Shown one piece after another: positions 22,733 through 31,387 of a stretch of DNA of 64,000 nt; position 1 is the first letter of the stretch; each line of letters opens with the position of its first letter. The notes below the pieces were generated by a model. It did no database searches and had not been told where the DNA came from. It was given only the letters and a program-made list of their open reading frames with translations. Both the position numbers and the translations under genes were made by a program. Origin of the DNA: Paenibacillus sp. GSMTC-2017 (GTDB lineage Bacteria; Bacillota; Bacilli; Paenibacillales; Paenibacillaceae); assembly GCF_016019935.1 (NCBI RefSeq), contig NZ_JAECMT010000004.1:372833-436832 (forward strand). Direction: 5' to 3'.

Positions 22733-24979
22733 TTGAAACGTATAGTATCTGTGACTAAATGCCTTTTATTTATCCTCTGCTTAGGAGTACTCAGTGCATG
22801 CTCTCTATCGGAGTTTATGAGTGGTTTTAATGAGGGGTTAGATGTACAAACGACTGAGCAGATGAAGCAGGAGAAACGTATTGATACGTTAAACGAGTCG
22901 GGCATGAGTTCAATGGATGCAGGCAACTATGAGGAAGCTATTATTCATTTTGAACGTGCGATTGCGTTGGTATATGAACAGGAACCTAGCTTCAAGGAGC
23001 TTAATAAAGAGGTAGAAGCTAACGAAACAATGGACGCTCCATTCAATAATTTAAGTTGGGCGCATAATGAGCTAGGAGAATATGAAAAAAGTTTGCTTAA
23101 CATAGAAAAATCACTTCTTATTTTACCTAACTCAGATATAGAGTTCGTGAATAAGGGCAATGCTTTGTATGGATTAAATAGAAGTGAAGAAGCAATGGTC
23201 GAATACGAAAAAGCGATAAAAGAAAATGAAGATAGCAAAAGTGCTTATTACGGTAGAGGCAACATCCATTACGATAACGGTAACTATATAGAGGCAATTG
23301 AAAACTTTACAGCTTATTTAAACCTAGATCCACACGATATGGAAGCAGTCGAGCTAAGGTTCTATTCTCATATTTATGGAGAAGACTATGATGGAGCACT
23401 GGCATTTGCAGAACGTGTTATCTCTCGCAATAAGAATTCAATTGAAGCATATAAGTACAAAGGGATTGCTCTTGGTTATACGGATGAATATGAGCAGGTT
23501 GAAGCTTTTTACTCCTTTGTTAAGGATAAATTTCCTCACAAAATAGAAGCTCATGAGCTGCTTGGAGAGTTATATTACGATTATGAGCATTACAACTTGG
23601 CGGAGGAGTACTTCACTGAGCTAATTGAGATGAACCCTGAAGAAGCGACAGGTTACATATGGATGATAAAAATTCATAACACACAAAAGGAGTTTGAAAG
23701 TGCCAGGCAATGGTACAAAAATACACGGTTAATCGATTCATTGGATGATAATCCAGAGATTCATTCGGCAATGGGCCTAAATGAGATGGAGAACGGACTT
23801 TATCGAGATGCCATTCAGTATTTAAAACGAGCGGTCGAATTGCAGCCCGATAGCGAAACGTACACTACAGATTTGCTTGAGGCTTTATTGTCCAGTAACA
23901 GAAACTCGGAATGTATTCGTGTAGGACTAGAAGCTAAAGATATACCGGCGATCTATACGGACATCGCCTTTTATACGGGTATGTGTTATTTAGAGAGCGG
24001 TTATTATAAGGACGCCATTATTTATTTTGAACGAGCTCTTGAAATTGAAGCAGAAGATAGTGAAGTATTGGCGGAATTAGCTTATACACATTTGATGATG
24101 GGAAATGTTAAGGAAGCTGAGGCGTTTAGCGACAAATCATTACAACTCTATGATGGCAACTCAACAGCATCTTATGTCAAAACGGAAGTAGAGAACTATA
24201 AGAAGCCGCTTGGCGAACGTGTTAAACACTTTTTCCTCGATAACTATTTGTATTTGGATGAAGTTAAGGATGCTGAGAAAAAGCTGTCTAAGCTAGATTC
24301 ACCGGATATTACGGGGCAGGAAATTGCAGGATTAATCGACCAAGTGAGGCTTAAAGACGATTACTTTACTTTTGCAATAACGAGCGATGAATATGATCTT
24401 CTGACAGAGGAGCTACCAGAAGACATTCACTTTTCGGAAGAGAATGGTATTGCTTATTTTAGAATCAATTCGTTTGAAGTGGGGACGGACGACAGTTTCA
24501 TAGAGAGTTTAGATACGATAAAAGACAAGGAAAAGAAGGTGCTAGTTCTCGATGTAAGAGGTAATCCTGGAGGGCTCGCAGACACTGCAAACAATATGTT
24601 AAATACGCTTCTTCCGAATTACGTAACGAGCATGATGATTTATAGAGATGGGCTCACAGAAAGTTATACCTCTGATCCAGATCAAGTGAAATTTAAGTCA
24701 ATCTACGTTCTTATCGATGAGAATTCTGCCAGTGCATCGGAATTGTTAGCGTTAGGATTAAAATCCTATTTGAATAATGTAACGATTGTTGGTCGCAGTA
24801 CGTTCGGCAAAGGTGTCGGTCAAAGTGTGCTTGAAGATAAAGAGAAAAAGTTTATGTTGTTCCTCGTTAGTCATTATTGGAATGTAAAGCAGACGAATAT
24901 ATCAAATGGTGGCGTTAAGCCTGATATTGGGATCGAAGGCGATCATTTAGATAGTTTCATGAAGGTAGTGAAAAGATAG
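22733..24979 (+). CDS. Lipoprotein with TPR array and C-terminal S41 (tail-specific) protease domain
   Basis: A 748-residue lipoprotein with lipobox V-L-S-A-C at residues 19-23. From about residue 50 to 480 run repeated 34-residue TPR units (for example NYEEAIIHFERAIALVYEQE and GNYIEAIENFTAYLNLDP). The last ~190 residues are an S41 protease: VLVLDVRGNPGGLADTANNM, then the catalytic Ser in DENSASASELLALG and Lys in STFGKGVGQ, so the Ser-Lys dyad is intact. No PDZ domain is obvious before it. The TPR array probably recruits envelope proteins for cleavage. The TTG start uses GGGAGAG. It is monocistronic, ending at 25017-25051. Confidence 0.82.
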   Translation: MKRIVSVTKCLLFILCLGVLSACSLSEFMSGFNEGLDVQTTEQMKQEKRIDTLNESGMSSMDAGNYEEAIIHFERAIALVYEQEPSFKELNKEVEANETMDAPFNNLSWAHNELGEYEKSLLNIEKSLLILPNSDIEFVNKGNALYGLNRSEEAMVEYEKAIKENEDSKSAYYGRGNIHYDNGNYIEAIENFTAYLNLDPHDMEAVELRFYSHIYGEDYDGALAFAERVISRNKNSIEAYKYKGIALGYTDEYEQVEAFYSFVKDKFPHKIEAHELLGELYYDYEHYNLAEEYFTELIEMNPEEATGYIWMIKIHNTQKEFESARQWYKNTRLIDSLDDNPEIHSAMGLNEMENGLYRDAIQYLKRAVELQPDSETYTTDLLEALLSSNRNSECIRVGLEAKDIPAIYTDIAFYTGMCYLESGYYKDAIIYFERALEIEAEDSEVLAELAYTHLMMGNVKEAEAFSDKSLQLYDGNSTASYVKTEVENYKKPLGERVKHFFLDNYLYLDEVKDAEKKLSKLDSPDITGQEIAGLIDQVRLKDDYFTFAITSDEYDLLTEELPEDIHFSEENGIAYFRINSFEVGTDDSFIESLDTIKDKEKKVLVLDVRGNPGGLADTANNMLNTLLPNYVTSMMIYRDGLTESYTSDPDQVKFKSIYVLIDENSASASELLALGLKSYLNNVTIVGRSTFGKGVGQSVLEDKEKKFMLFLVSHYWNVKQTNISNGGVKPDIGIEGDHLDSFMKVVKR

Positions 24980-25016
24980 AAAGCGTTTAGGCTGATTACG
25001 CTTAGAGCAAGAAATG

Positions 25017-25051
25017 GCTGCACAGTTCTCGAAACTGTGCGGCTAATTTTT
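25017..25051 (+). terminator. Terminator after TPR-S41 gene
   Basis: Arms GCACAGTT / AACTGTGC with a short loop, followed by GGCTAATTTTTT. Confidence 0.8.
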
Positions 25052-25079
25052 TATCTCTAAAAAGAGCGACTGAGGCAAC

Positions 25080-25205
25080 TTAGTGTATTTTTGTACTTAA
25101 ATTCTGGAATAGTTGAGAAATCGAAGCGATTAAGCGTACTTTTGTGCTTAATTCAAGGGAATATGATATTACCATAGCAATTAGACGCATGTATACACTT
25201 AAATC
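25080..25205. repeat. Three degenerate repeats with 50-51 bp period
   Basis: The segments starting at 25080, 25130 and 25181 each read about TTARNGYAYTTTTGTRCTTAA and are followed by ATTC or ATC; offsets are 50 and 51 bp. The middle copy has perfect TTAAGC / GCTTAA arms. The rest of the 390-bp gap 25052-25441 holds no ORF with a ribosome site. Confidence 0.5.
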
Positions 25206-25395
25206 AGTCATCGAGTGGACCTTGTCGAACTTCCCCCACTGTGCTTCAACGCTTTTTTGAATAATGAACAGCCGAACCAATGGTGAAACATTTCGACTAA
25301 CAACTTGTGTCCATCGATTGATGAATATGTTGTTAAGTATTTGTTACAGTTTTCAGCATTTGTATCTCAATCACTTATATATCTGTATACTAAAA

Positions 25396-25418
25396 ATATA
25401 CTAATTTCACTAGTATAT
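25396..25418. promoter_or_regulatory. Palindrome upstream of the hybrid kinase gene
   Basis: Perfect 8-bp arms ATATACTA / TAGTATAT with a 7-nt centre, about 25 bp before the kinase start codon; a likely operator. Confidence 0.4.
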
Positions 25419-25441
25419 GACTTTAGATCGGGGTACATAAA

Positions 25442-28400
25442 TTGAATAATAAAAAAATGATTATGATGATGTGCATGATTATGTTGTTAATCGTGGGCAT
25501 TAATTTATTATTTTTTACTGATAAGAAACAACTAGCTACTGCTACGCAAGGAGTAATAGATGTTAGTGAATCGGCTGGGCTGACTATTGAAACAATTAAG
25601 CTAGATGGAGAATGGGAGTTTTATCCGGAGAAACTAATAACTCATATACAGGATAACGAACGGCAAGAAGATCCCGTTTATGTACAAGTTCCCGGTAATT
25701 GGGGGAGCGCCATAGAGGATCATTTTGATAACGGAATGTTAGGGTACGGTACGTATCGTCTTCAAATAAAAATAAATGCTGATCAGGTCAAGAATCAAGT
25801 GTTTTATGTGCCGCTAATTCGCAGTGCTCATCGACTTTATATTAATGGTGAGCTTGCCGGGGGAAGTGGCGTAGTATCTGAGCATGCAGAGCAATATAAA
25901 GGGCAAGTTTTGCCCTATATGGCGTATCACGAAGTGAAACAAGATACAATAGAATTGCTCGTTCAAGTCACTAACTTCGATCATTTTACTAGTGGAGGAA
26001 TTATACAATCGATCAGAATGGGACAGCCCAATTTGATTCACTTAGAGCAGCAGAGGCTTGCGGCATATGAGTTTGGCGTTTTTGTTGCGTTCATTTTGTT
26101 CTCTATTCTATTTAGTGTTATACATAGGCAAACAAGAGTTAAAGGTTGGTTATTTCTAACTCTGTTTTTCCTGTGCAATATTGTCGTAACGGCTGTACAA
26201 GGGTTTAGATGGGTCGCCGTAGTATGGCCAACTATTTCTATTGAAGAGACGATTACGGTGCATTGGTTCGCTTCCATCGGTATTATAACGTCGTTGTTTC
26301 TATATGTGTGTAATCGAAATAAGAAACATGTAAACAAAACGATCAAAAATACGTTTTTAGTATCAATGGCTGTATTCACATTAATAGTGTTTATTTTTCC
26401 TATGACTGCTGTAACAAACCTACTCTCTTTTTGGCTTGTGCTTACGATTTTGAACTATTTGTACATACTCTATTTACTCCTGCGAGGTTTGCAGAATGGA
26501 GAAAGGCAATCCAAATTTGAGTTTTTGGCGTTCTGTTTATTTATGGCGCTAGCACTTCTGAACGTGCTTAGGTTAATGGGGTATGGGCCGTCAGATAGTT
26601 TGTATTTTTATCAAATTTTTGGCTTCGACGTTATCATTTTGATGCTTATTGCTCTTCAATTTTTTAAAGCCTATAAGCGAACAAAAGGGATATCGTTAGA
26701 GTTAAAGAAGGTTGATCGGTTCAAAAATGAGCTAATGGCGGGAATATCCGAGCAGATGATGGCGCCAATACAGTCGATTATTAGTATTGCTAATGCCCGT
26801 TTAAATAGAGATAAACAATTAACTGACGAGCAGCAGTACGAGCTCCGTCTTATTACTTCTGTAGGTTGGTTAACGGGAGAGATGATTAGAGATTTACACG
26901 ATTTTAGCAAAATAAGAGAACGTGATATGGTACTTCATATTAAAGCGGTTGATCTGCATTCCGTAATGGATGAAGCGCTAGAGAGATTCAAGTATTTGCC
27001 CTTTAATGAGAACATTACTTTGAACAATCATATTGTGCCTGGGATGCGGCCTATATTAGCGGATGAATTACGAATTGGCCAAATAGTAGGAACGATGCTA
27101 CGATACGCTATTCAGATATTAACGAAAGGCCATATAGAAGTTCAAGCCGTTGTGAAAGGCGAGCAGATGGCCATTATTTTATCTTTGTCTGGTGACGAGG
27201 TGTCGGATCAATGTCGTGTTTCTTTAATGAAAGCACTACGCTACGATCGAATCGAAACATCGGAACTGAAAAGTGGCTCACAACTGGGATTATATTTAGT
27301 GAAAGAATTAGTAGCTTTGCAACAAGGCGAGATTAATATTCGGATGGAGTCTTCTCACCAAATATCTGTAGAGTTACAGTTTCCTATCGCCTGGGAAGAA
27401 CAGGTTTACGATCAGAACAACGAAAAGTCCGAAGAGGAAACAGAAACGGAAGTTAAACAAAATAACTTTATACAGTTGAGCTATGGTGTAAGCAACGAAT
27501 ATGTACCGAAAGAGTGTGCTACCACATCCAAGCAGCAAGAACAAAGCCATATTCTACTTATAGATAACGATAAGATTAACGCTCAAGTGATGCTGAGGCT
27601 TCTTAAGCTCGATAACAGCCGAGTGACGATCTGGCACAATGGGAATGAAGCGCTGCATAGACTCCATACGATGTCGGAAATCGATCTTGTCATCGTGAAT
27701 AGGACATTGCCGGGCAACACTGGTGTTGAAGTCTGCCAAGCGATTCGTGAACAATACACGTTATTGGAGTTGCCAATACTATTGCTTACATCAAGAGGTT
27801 ACCCAGATCAAGCTTTTGCAGCACGTGCGGCAGGGGCAAATGATTTTCTAGCGAAGCCAGTTGAACCATCCGAGCTAAGAGTAAGAGTTCAAACATTGCT
27901 TCAACTCAAGCGCACGGTCAAGGATCGTATTCGTATGGAAATGGCTTTTTTACAAGCACAAATTAAACCGCATTTTCTGTTTAATACGTTAAATTCAATT
28001 GCTGCACTTAGCAAAAGTGAGCCCGAGAAGATGACAAATTTAATGACGGAACTTGGTCATTATTTACGTGAAAGTTTCCGATTTGATAACTCGGAACCAC
28101 TCATCCCGTTTGAACGAGAGTTGCGGCTCGTGAAGTCTTATCTTCATATTGAAGAGGTCAGATTTCAAGATTGTCTTACCTATGAGATCAATGTCGCTTT
28201 CGAACCATTTTATATACCGTCTCTATCTATTCAGCCACTGGTAGAAAACGCTGTACGACATGGCATTATGCGTAGAGCAGAAGGTGGTCATATCAAGTTG
28301 TCCGTTTATGAAGAGGATGGACATGTTCATGTCGTCGTTTCGGATGATGGTATAGGCATGACGCCAGACGAACTTCGTTCACTTCATCACTCTGAATCAT

Positions 28401-28552
28401 CTGGTGTAGGGCTTCGGAATATTGAACGACGTTTGAAGCAATTGTTCGGACATGGCCTTAGCATACAGAGCTCACAAGGAAAAGGAACAGAGATTCGAAT
28501 GCGATTACCAATGGATAAGGTGGCCTATTATGAAAACAATTCTAGTAGATAA
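25442..28552 (+). CDS. Hybrid sensor kinase with degenerate first kinase and receiver and intact LytS-type kinase
   Basis: A 1036-residue membrane sensor. After a signal-anchor, residues ~45-200 form a beta-sandwich (LDGEWEFYPEKL, YGTYRLQIKINADQ, HRLYINGELAGGSG) of DISM type, followed by seven membrane helices (~205-410). The first kinase module is dead: where the second kinase in this window has SHELRNPL, this reads SEQMMAPI (His to Glu at residue 437), and its ATP-binding N and G1 boxes are lost. The receiver reads DLVIVNRTLPG, with the phospho-acceptor Asp replaced by Asn near 752. The C-terminal module is intact, with QIKPHFLFNTL (His near 843), LVENAVRHG and SDDGIGM. It overlaps its response regulator gene by 23 bp, so only the LytS-type end can phosphorylate it. 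Start TTG at 25442 after GGGG. Confidence 0.85.
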   Translation: MNNKKMIMMMCMIMLLIVGINLLFFTDKKQLATATQGVIDVSESAGLTIETIKLDGEWEFYPEKLITHIQDNERQEDPVYVQVPGNWGSAIEDHFDNGMLGYGTYRLQIKINADQVKNQVFYVPLIRSAHRLYINGELAGGSGVVSEHAEQYKGQVLPYMAYHEVKQDTIELLVQVTNFDHFTSGGIIQSIRMGQPNLIHLEQQRLAAYEFGVFVAFILFSILFSVIHRQTRVKGWLFLTLFFLCNIVVTAVQGFRWVAVVWPTISIEETITVHWFASIGIITSLFLYVCNRNKKHVNKTIKNTFLVSMAVFTLIVFIFPMTAVTNLLSFWLVLTILNYLYILYLLLRGLQNGERQSKFEFLAFCLFMALALLNVLRLMGYGPSDSLYFYQIFGFDVIILMLIALQFFKAYKRTKGISLELKKVDRFKNELMAGISEQMMAPIQSIISIANARLNRDKQLTDEQQYELRLITSVGWLTGEMIRDLHDFSKIRERDMVLHIKAVDLHSVMDEALERFKYLPFNENITLNNHIVPGMRPILADELRIGQIVGTMLRYAIQILTKGHIEVQAVVKGEQMAIILSLSGDEVSDQCRVSLMKALRYDRIETSELKSGSQLGLYLVKELVALQQGEINIRMESSHQISVELQFPIAWEEQVYDQNNEKSEEETETEVKQNNFIQLSYGVSNEYVPKECATTSKQQEQSHILLIDNDKINAQVMLRLLKLDNSRVTIWHNGNEALHRLHTMSEIDLVIVNRTLPGNTGVEVCQAIREQYTLLELPILLLTSRGYPDQAFAARAAGANDFLAKPVEPSELRVRVQTLLQLKRTVKDRIRMEMAFLQAQIKPHFLFNTLNSIAALSKSEPEKMTNLMTELGHYLRESFRFDNSEPLIPFERELRLVKSYLHIEEVRFQDCLTYEINVAFEPFYIPSLSIQPLVENAVRHGIMRRAEGGHIKLSVYEEDGHVHVVVSDDGIGMTPDELRSLHHSESSGVGLRNIERRLKQLFGHGLSIQSSQGKGTEIRMRLPMDKVAYYENNSSR

Positions 28553-29678
28553 TGAGCCGCTCGCTTTGCAACATCTTGCAGAGGAGCTGAATGAGATCGG
28601 CGGCTGGGAAATTATCGGGAAGTTCCGTAATGCGAAGCTCGCGCTTGAACATATTTATGAAAGTCGCCCTGAGGCCATTTTTCTCGATATAGATATGCCT
28701 GAGATGAATGGAATAGAGCTAGCGGAATGTGTGCTTGAGAAGTTACCTATGACACATGTCGTGTTCGTAACCGCATATGAAGAATATGCTGTGAAAGCCT
28801 TTGATATTAATGCGCAGGATTATATTCTTAAGCCGATTCAGAGAGATCGCTTGAAGAAGATGACAACGCGTATACAACAACAATTGCCTGTTAGGAGCGC
28901 TGATACAAAAGAAGCTATCGGTAATACGATTGTTCATTGTTTTCGCTCCTTGCAATTTCAACGTTTTGGACAAGAACCACTTACATTACGTTGGAAGACG
29001 ATAAAAGCGCAAGAGTTATTTCTTTTCCTGATGCACAATCGTGGTAAATCGGTTCATAAGGAAGCTATCTTGGAACAGCTTTGGCCGGATATCGAATGGA
29101 AAAAAGGGACGATCCAGTTATATACAGCGATCTACCAGATTCGAAGATTACTTCAAGACGAGAGAATCGATATTCAAGTTGATAGCTGCGAGGGGGGCTA
29201 TCGGCTAGATGTGGGAAATATTATCCTTGATATCGAGTTATGGGAAAGTCGATTAAAAGATGCACCGAAGCTTGCTTCAGACACTGTGGATGTACATGTG
29301 CAATTGTGCTCGCAATATAGCGGCGATTATTTGGCGGAGTATAGCTACAATTGGGCTGAAACCGAGAAACAGAGACTTAGGTCGAAATGGTTGCAGCATG
29401 TTCATCTTGTGGCGAGCTACTATATAGAACAGGGTGCATATGCAGATGCGGCGGAACATTATTTGGGTGTGCAATCGATTTTGCCGGAAGAAGAGAGTTT
29501 ATACTTTGAACTTATGAAAATAAATGAAAAGCTAGAGGATCGTTTCTCTGTCGAGAAACAATATGAGTTACTTATCCATATGCTCCATCAACATTTCGAT
29601 GCAACACCTAGAGGTAATGTGAAAGCCTGGTACGAAACTTGGTCGAATAGGGAGTTACATAATAACCAGTTAAAATAG
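28530..29678 (+). CDS. Response regulator with SARP-like (OmpR wHTH plus BTAD) output
   Basis: A 382-residue regulator. Residues 1-120 are a receiver with acidic pair in ILVDNEP, acceptor Asp in AIFLDIDMPEMNG and Lys in ILKPI. A winged helix follows (~150-230; SVHKEAILEQLWPDIEWKKG), then a helical bacterial transcriptional activator domain ending YETW, as in SARP regulators and the YcbB-type SARP response regulators of Paenibacillaceae. The ATG at 28530, after AAGGTGG, lies inside the kinase gene. The pair forms one operon. Its targets are not evident; the neighbouring chemoreceptor is separated by a terminator. Confidence 0.87.
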   Translation: MKTILVDNEPLALQHLAEELNEIGGWEIIGKFRNAKLALEHIYESRPEAIFLDIDMPEMNGIELAECVLEKLPMTHVVFVTAYEEYAVKAFDINAQDYILKPIQRDRLKKMTTRIQQQLPVRSADTKEAIGNTIVHCFRSLQFQRFGQEPLTLRWKTIKAQELFLFLMHNRGKSVHKEAILEQLWPDIEWKKGTIQLYTAIYQIRRLLQDERIDIQVDSCEGGYRLDVGNIILDIELWESRLKDAPKLASDTVDVHVQLCSQYSGDYLAEYSYNWAETEKQRLRSKWLQHVHLVASYYIEQGAYADAAEHYLGVQSILPEEESLYFELMKINEKLEDRFSVEKQYELLIHMLHQHFDATPRGNVKAWYETWSNRELHNNQLK

Positions 29679-29689
29679 TGGGTGATGAT

Positions 29690-29732
29690 GCTTGCCTAGG
29701 TACAATAACTTGTACACTGGGGAGCTTTTTTG
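29690..29732 (+). terminator. Terminator after the response regulator gene
   Basis: Hairpin GCTTGCC..GTACAA / TTGTAC..GGGGAGC followed by six T. Confidence 0.75.
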
Positions 29733-29827
29733 TTTGTTTCAAAAATGTTTCAAGTTAATGATATAAACTAAATAGGATAATAATTCAATAGGTGTTTTAG
29801 ACTGTTTTGAGAAGGAGTTTTTTTGAG

Positions 29828-31363
29828 ATGATCGACAGAAAAAATAGACTAATGGTGAAGATTTCGACAGCAGCAGCATGTTTGAACGTAATTATTTACA
29901 CGTTAACTATGCTATTTGACCCATTCCGGCATGAAGAAGGTGGGCATGGTACAAAAGTAGAGCTAACTGAGTCTATATATTGGTCACAGGGAGTTATTTT
30001 TGTGATTTCGCTAATGGTATGGGCAGTAGGCGTTTATTTGTTTTATTTCAAGGACAAGGCGCATACGATGTTGCCACTAATAAATACACTTGCATTGACT
30101 TTTGCAAGCTTTTCAATGATTAGCGGTAGCGGAGGGAGTGTTGAGTTTCACTTCTCCATATTTATGGTTATAGCAGCTGTAGCTTATTATGAAGACGTTC
30201 GCTTAATTACAATCATGACGTTATTGTTCACCGTTCAACATCTAGTAGGATTCTTTTTTACTCCTGAACTTGTGTTTGGGTCAAGCTCCTATCCTTTTCT
30301 TATGCTAGTACTGCACGCTACATTTTTATTGTTAACTTCTAGCGCAACGATTCTTCAAATCATATCAAAACAGAAAATAACGCGCCAGCTCGAATCTGAA
30401 AAGGCTGAGAAGGAACAACGGTTGGCTGAGCTAGTTCAGCAGGTACAACAAATGTCCAAAAACATGGATTCTGGGCTGAATGTTGTGTCAGGGAAGTCTA
30501 GCATTAACGTAGCTGTTAATGGAGAGATGCGGCTCGCATTCGGCGAGGTTGCAGCTGGACTTGGAGAACAAGCAGCAACGATTGAGCAGATTGAACGGAA
30601 CTTGAGTGCTATTAATCTCTCTATTCAAAGCGCGCTTGCAGCGTCAGAGGAAACAAAAAACAATGTTGCTAGTACAGAGGAAGAACTGTCGCATAGCAAT
30701 CAAATGCTGCTTTCTCTGAAGGATCAAAATAAGCAAGTGAAAGCTGCAATTGATAATGTTGTTACAACGTTGCATGTGTTAAAACAATCAGCTACTGAAG
30801 CAGAAAACATCGGTGGAATGATTCAGGACATTGCTGATCAAACAAATTTGCTTGCCTTAAATGCATCGATCGAAGCAGCGAGAGCTGGTGAGCATGGTGC
30901 GGGATTTGCCGTTGTTGCAAGCGAAGTTAGAAAGTTATCCGTTCAAAGTCGTAGTGCCGCTGAAGATATTCGAGCGATCATGTCGGCCATTCATCGTGAG
31001 ACGAATGAAACAGCGACTCAAGTAGAACATGGCCAGCATATGGTTGAGCAATCGAGCTACAATTTTAATAAATTCAGCAAAGACTTTGAAGAAGTAGAAG
31101 TAATGATGGGCGGACTTATTTCGTATATCCACTCTATGAATGATCAGATGCACCTCATTAAAAACGAGGCGTCTGAGGTTGCGATCGATATGAATCAAAT
31201 ATCTGCTGTTATTGAGGAAGGTCTGGCATCAATGGGAGAATTAACGACTAAGTGTGAAAGCCAAATCGAGTCAGCGGATCAGGTGGATAACGAACTTATG
31301 AAATTAAATCAATTGAGTCAGCAACTACAAGAACGATTCACAATTACCGATAAACATAGGTAA
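29828..31363 (+). CDS. Methyl-accepting chemotaxis protein with multi-pass membrane sensor
   Basis: A 511-residue chemoreceptor. Residues 15-185 contain about six membrane helices rather than a large external domain, so it probably senses from within the membrane. A coiled coil leads directly into the signalling domain without a HAMP domain. The hairpin tip has [20 protein letters not shown] followed by [12 protein letters not shown], the most conserved receptor sequence, which binds CheA and CheW. ATG 29828 follows AAGGAG by 10 nt. It lies 24 bp before the MHYT-GGDEF-EAL gene, so the two form an operon linking chemotaxis and cyclic di-GMP. Confidence 0.88.
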   Translation: MIDRKNRLMVKISTAAACLNVIIYTLTMLFDPFRHEEGGHGTKVELTESIYWSQGVIFVISLMVWAVGVYLFYFKDKAHTMLPLINTLALTFASFSMISGSGGSVEFHFSIFMVIAAVAYYEDVRLITIMTLLFTVQHLVGFFFTPELVFGSSSYPFLMLVLHATFLLLTSSATILQIISKQKITRQLESEKAEKEQRLAELVQQVQQMSKNMDSGLNVVSGKSSINVAVNGEMRLAFGEVAAGLGEQAATIEQIERNLSAINLSIQSALAASEETKNNVASTEEELSHSNQMLLSLKDQNKQVKAAIDNVVTTLHVLKQSATEAENIGGMIQDIADQTNLLALNASIEAARAGEHGAGFAVVASEVRKLSVQSRSAAEDIRAIMSAIHRETNETATQVEHGQHMVEQSSYNFNKFSKDFEEVEVMMGGLISYIHSMNDQMHLIKNEASEVAIDMNQISAVIEEGLASMGELTTKCESQIESADQVDNELMKLNQLSQQLQERFTITDKHR

Positions 31364-31387
31364 AGCTAATAGAGAAGAGGAAGTCAG

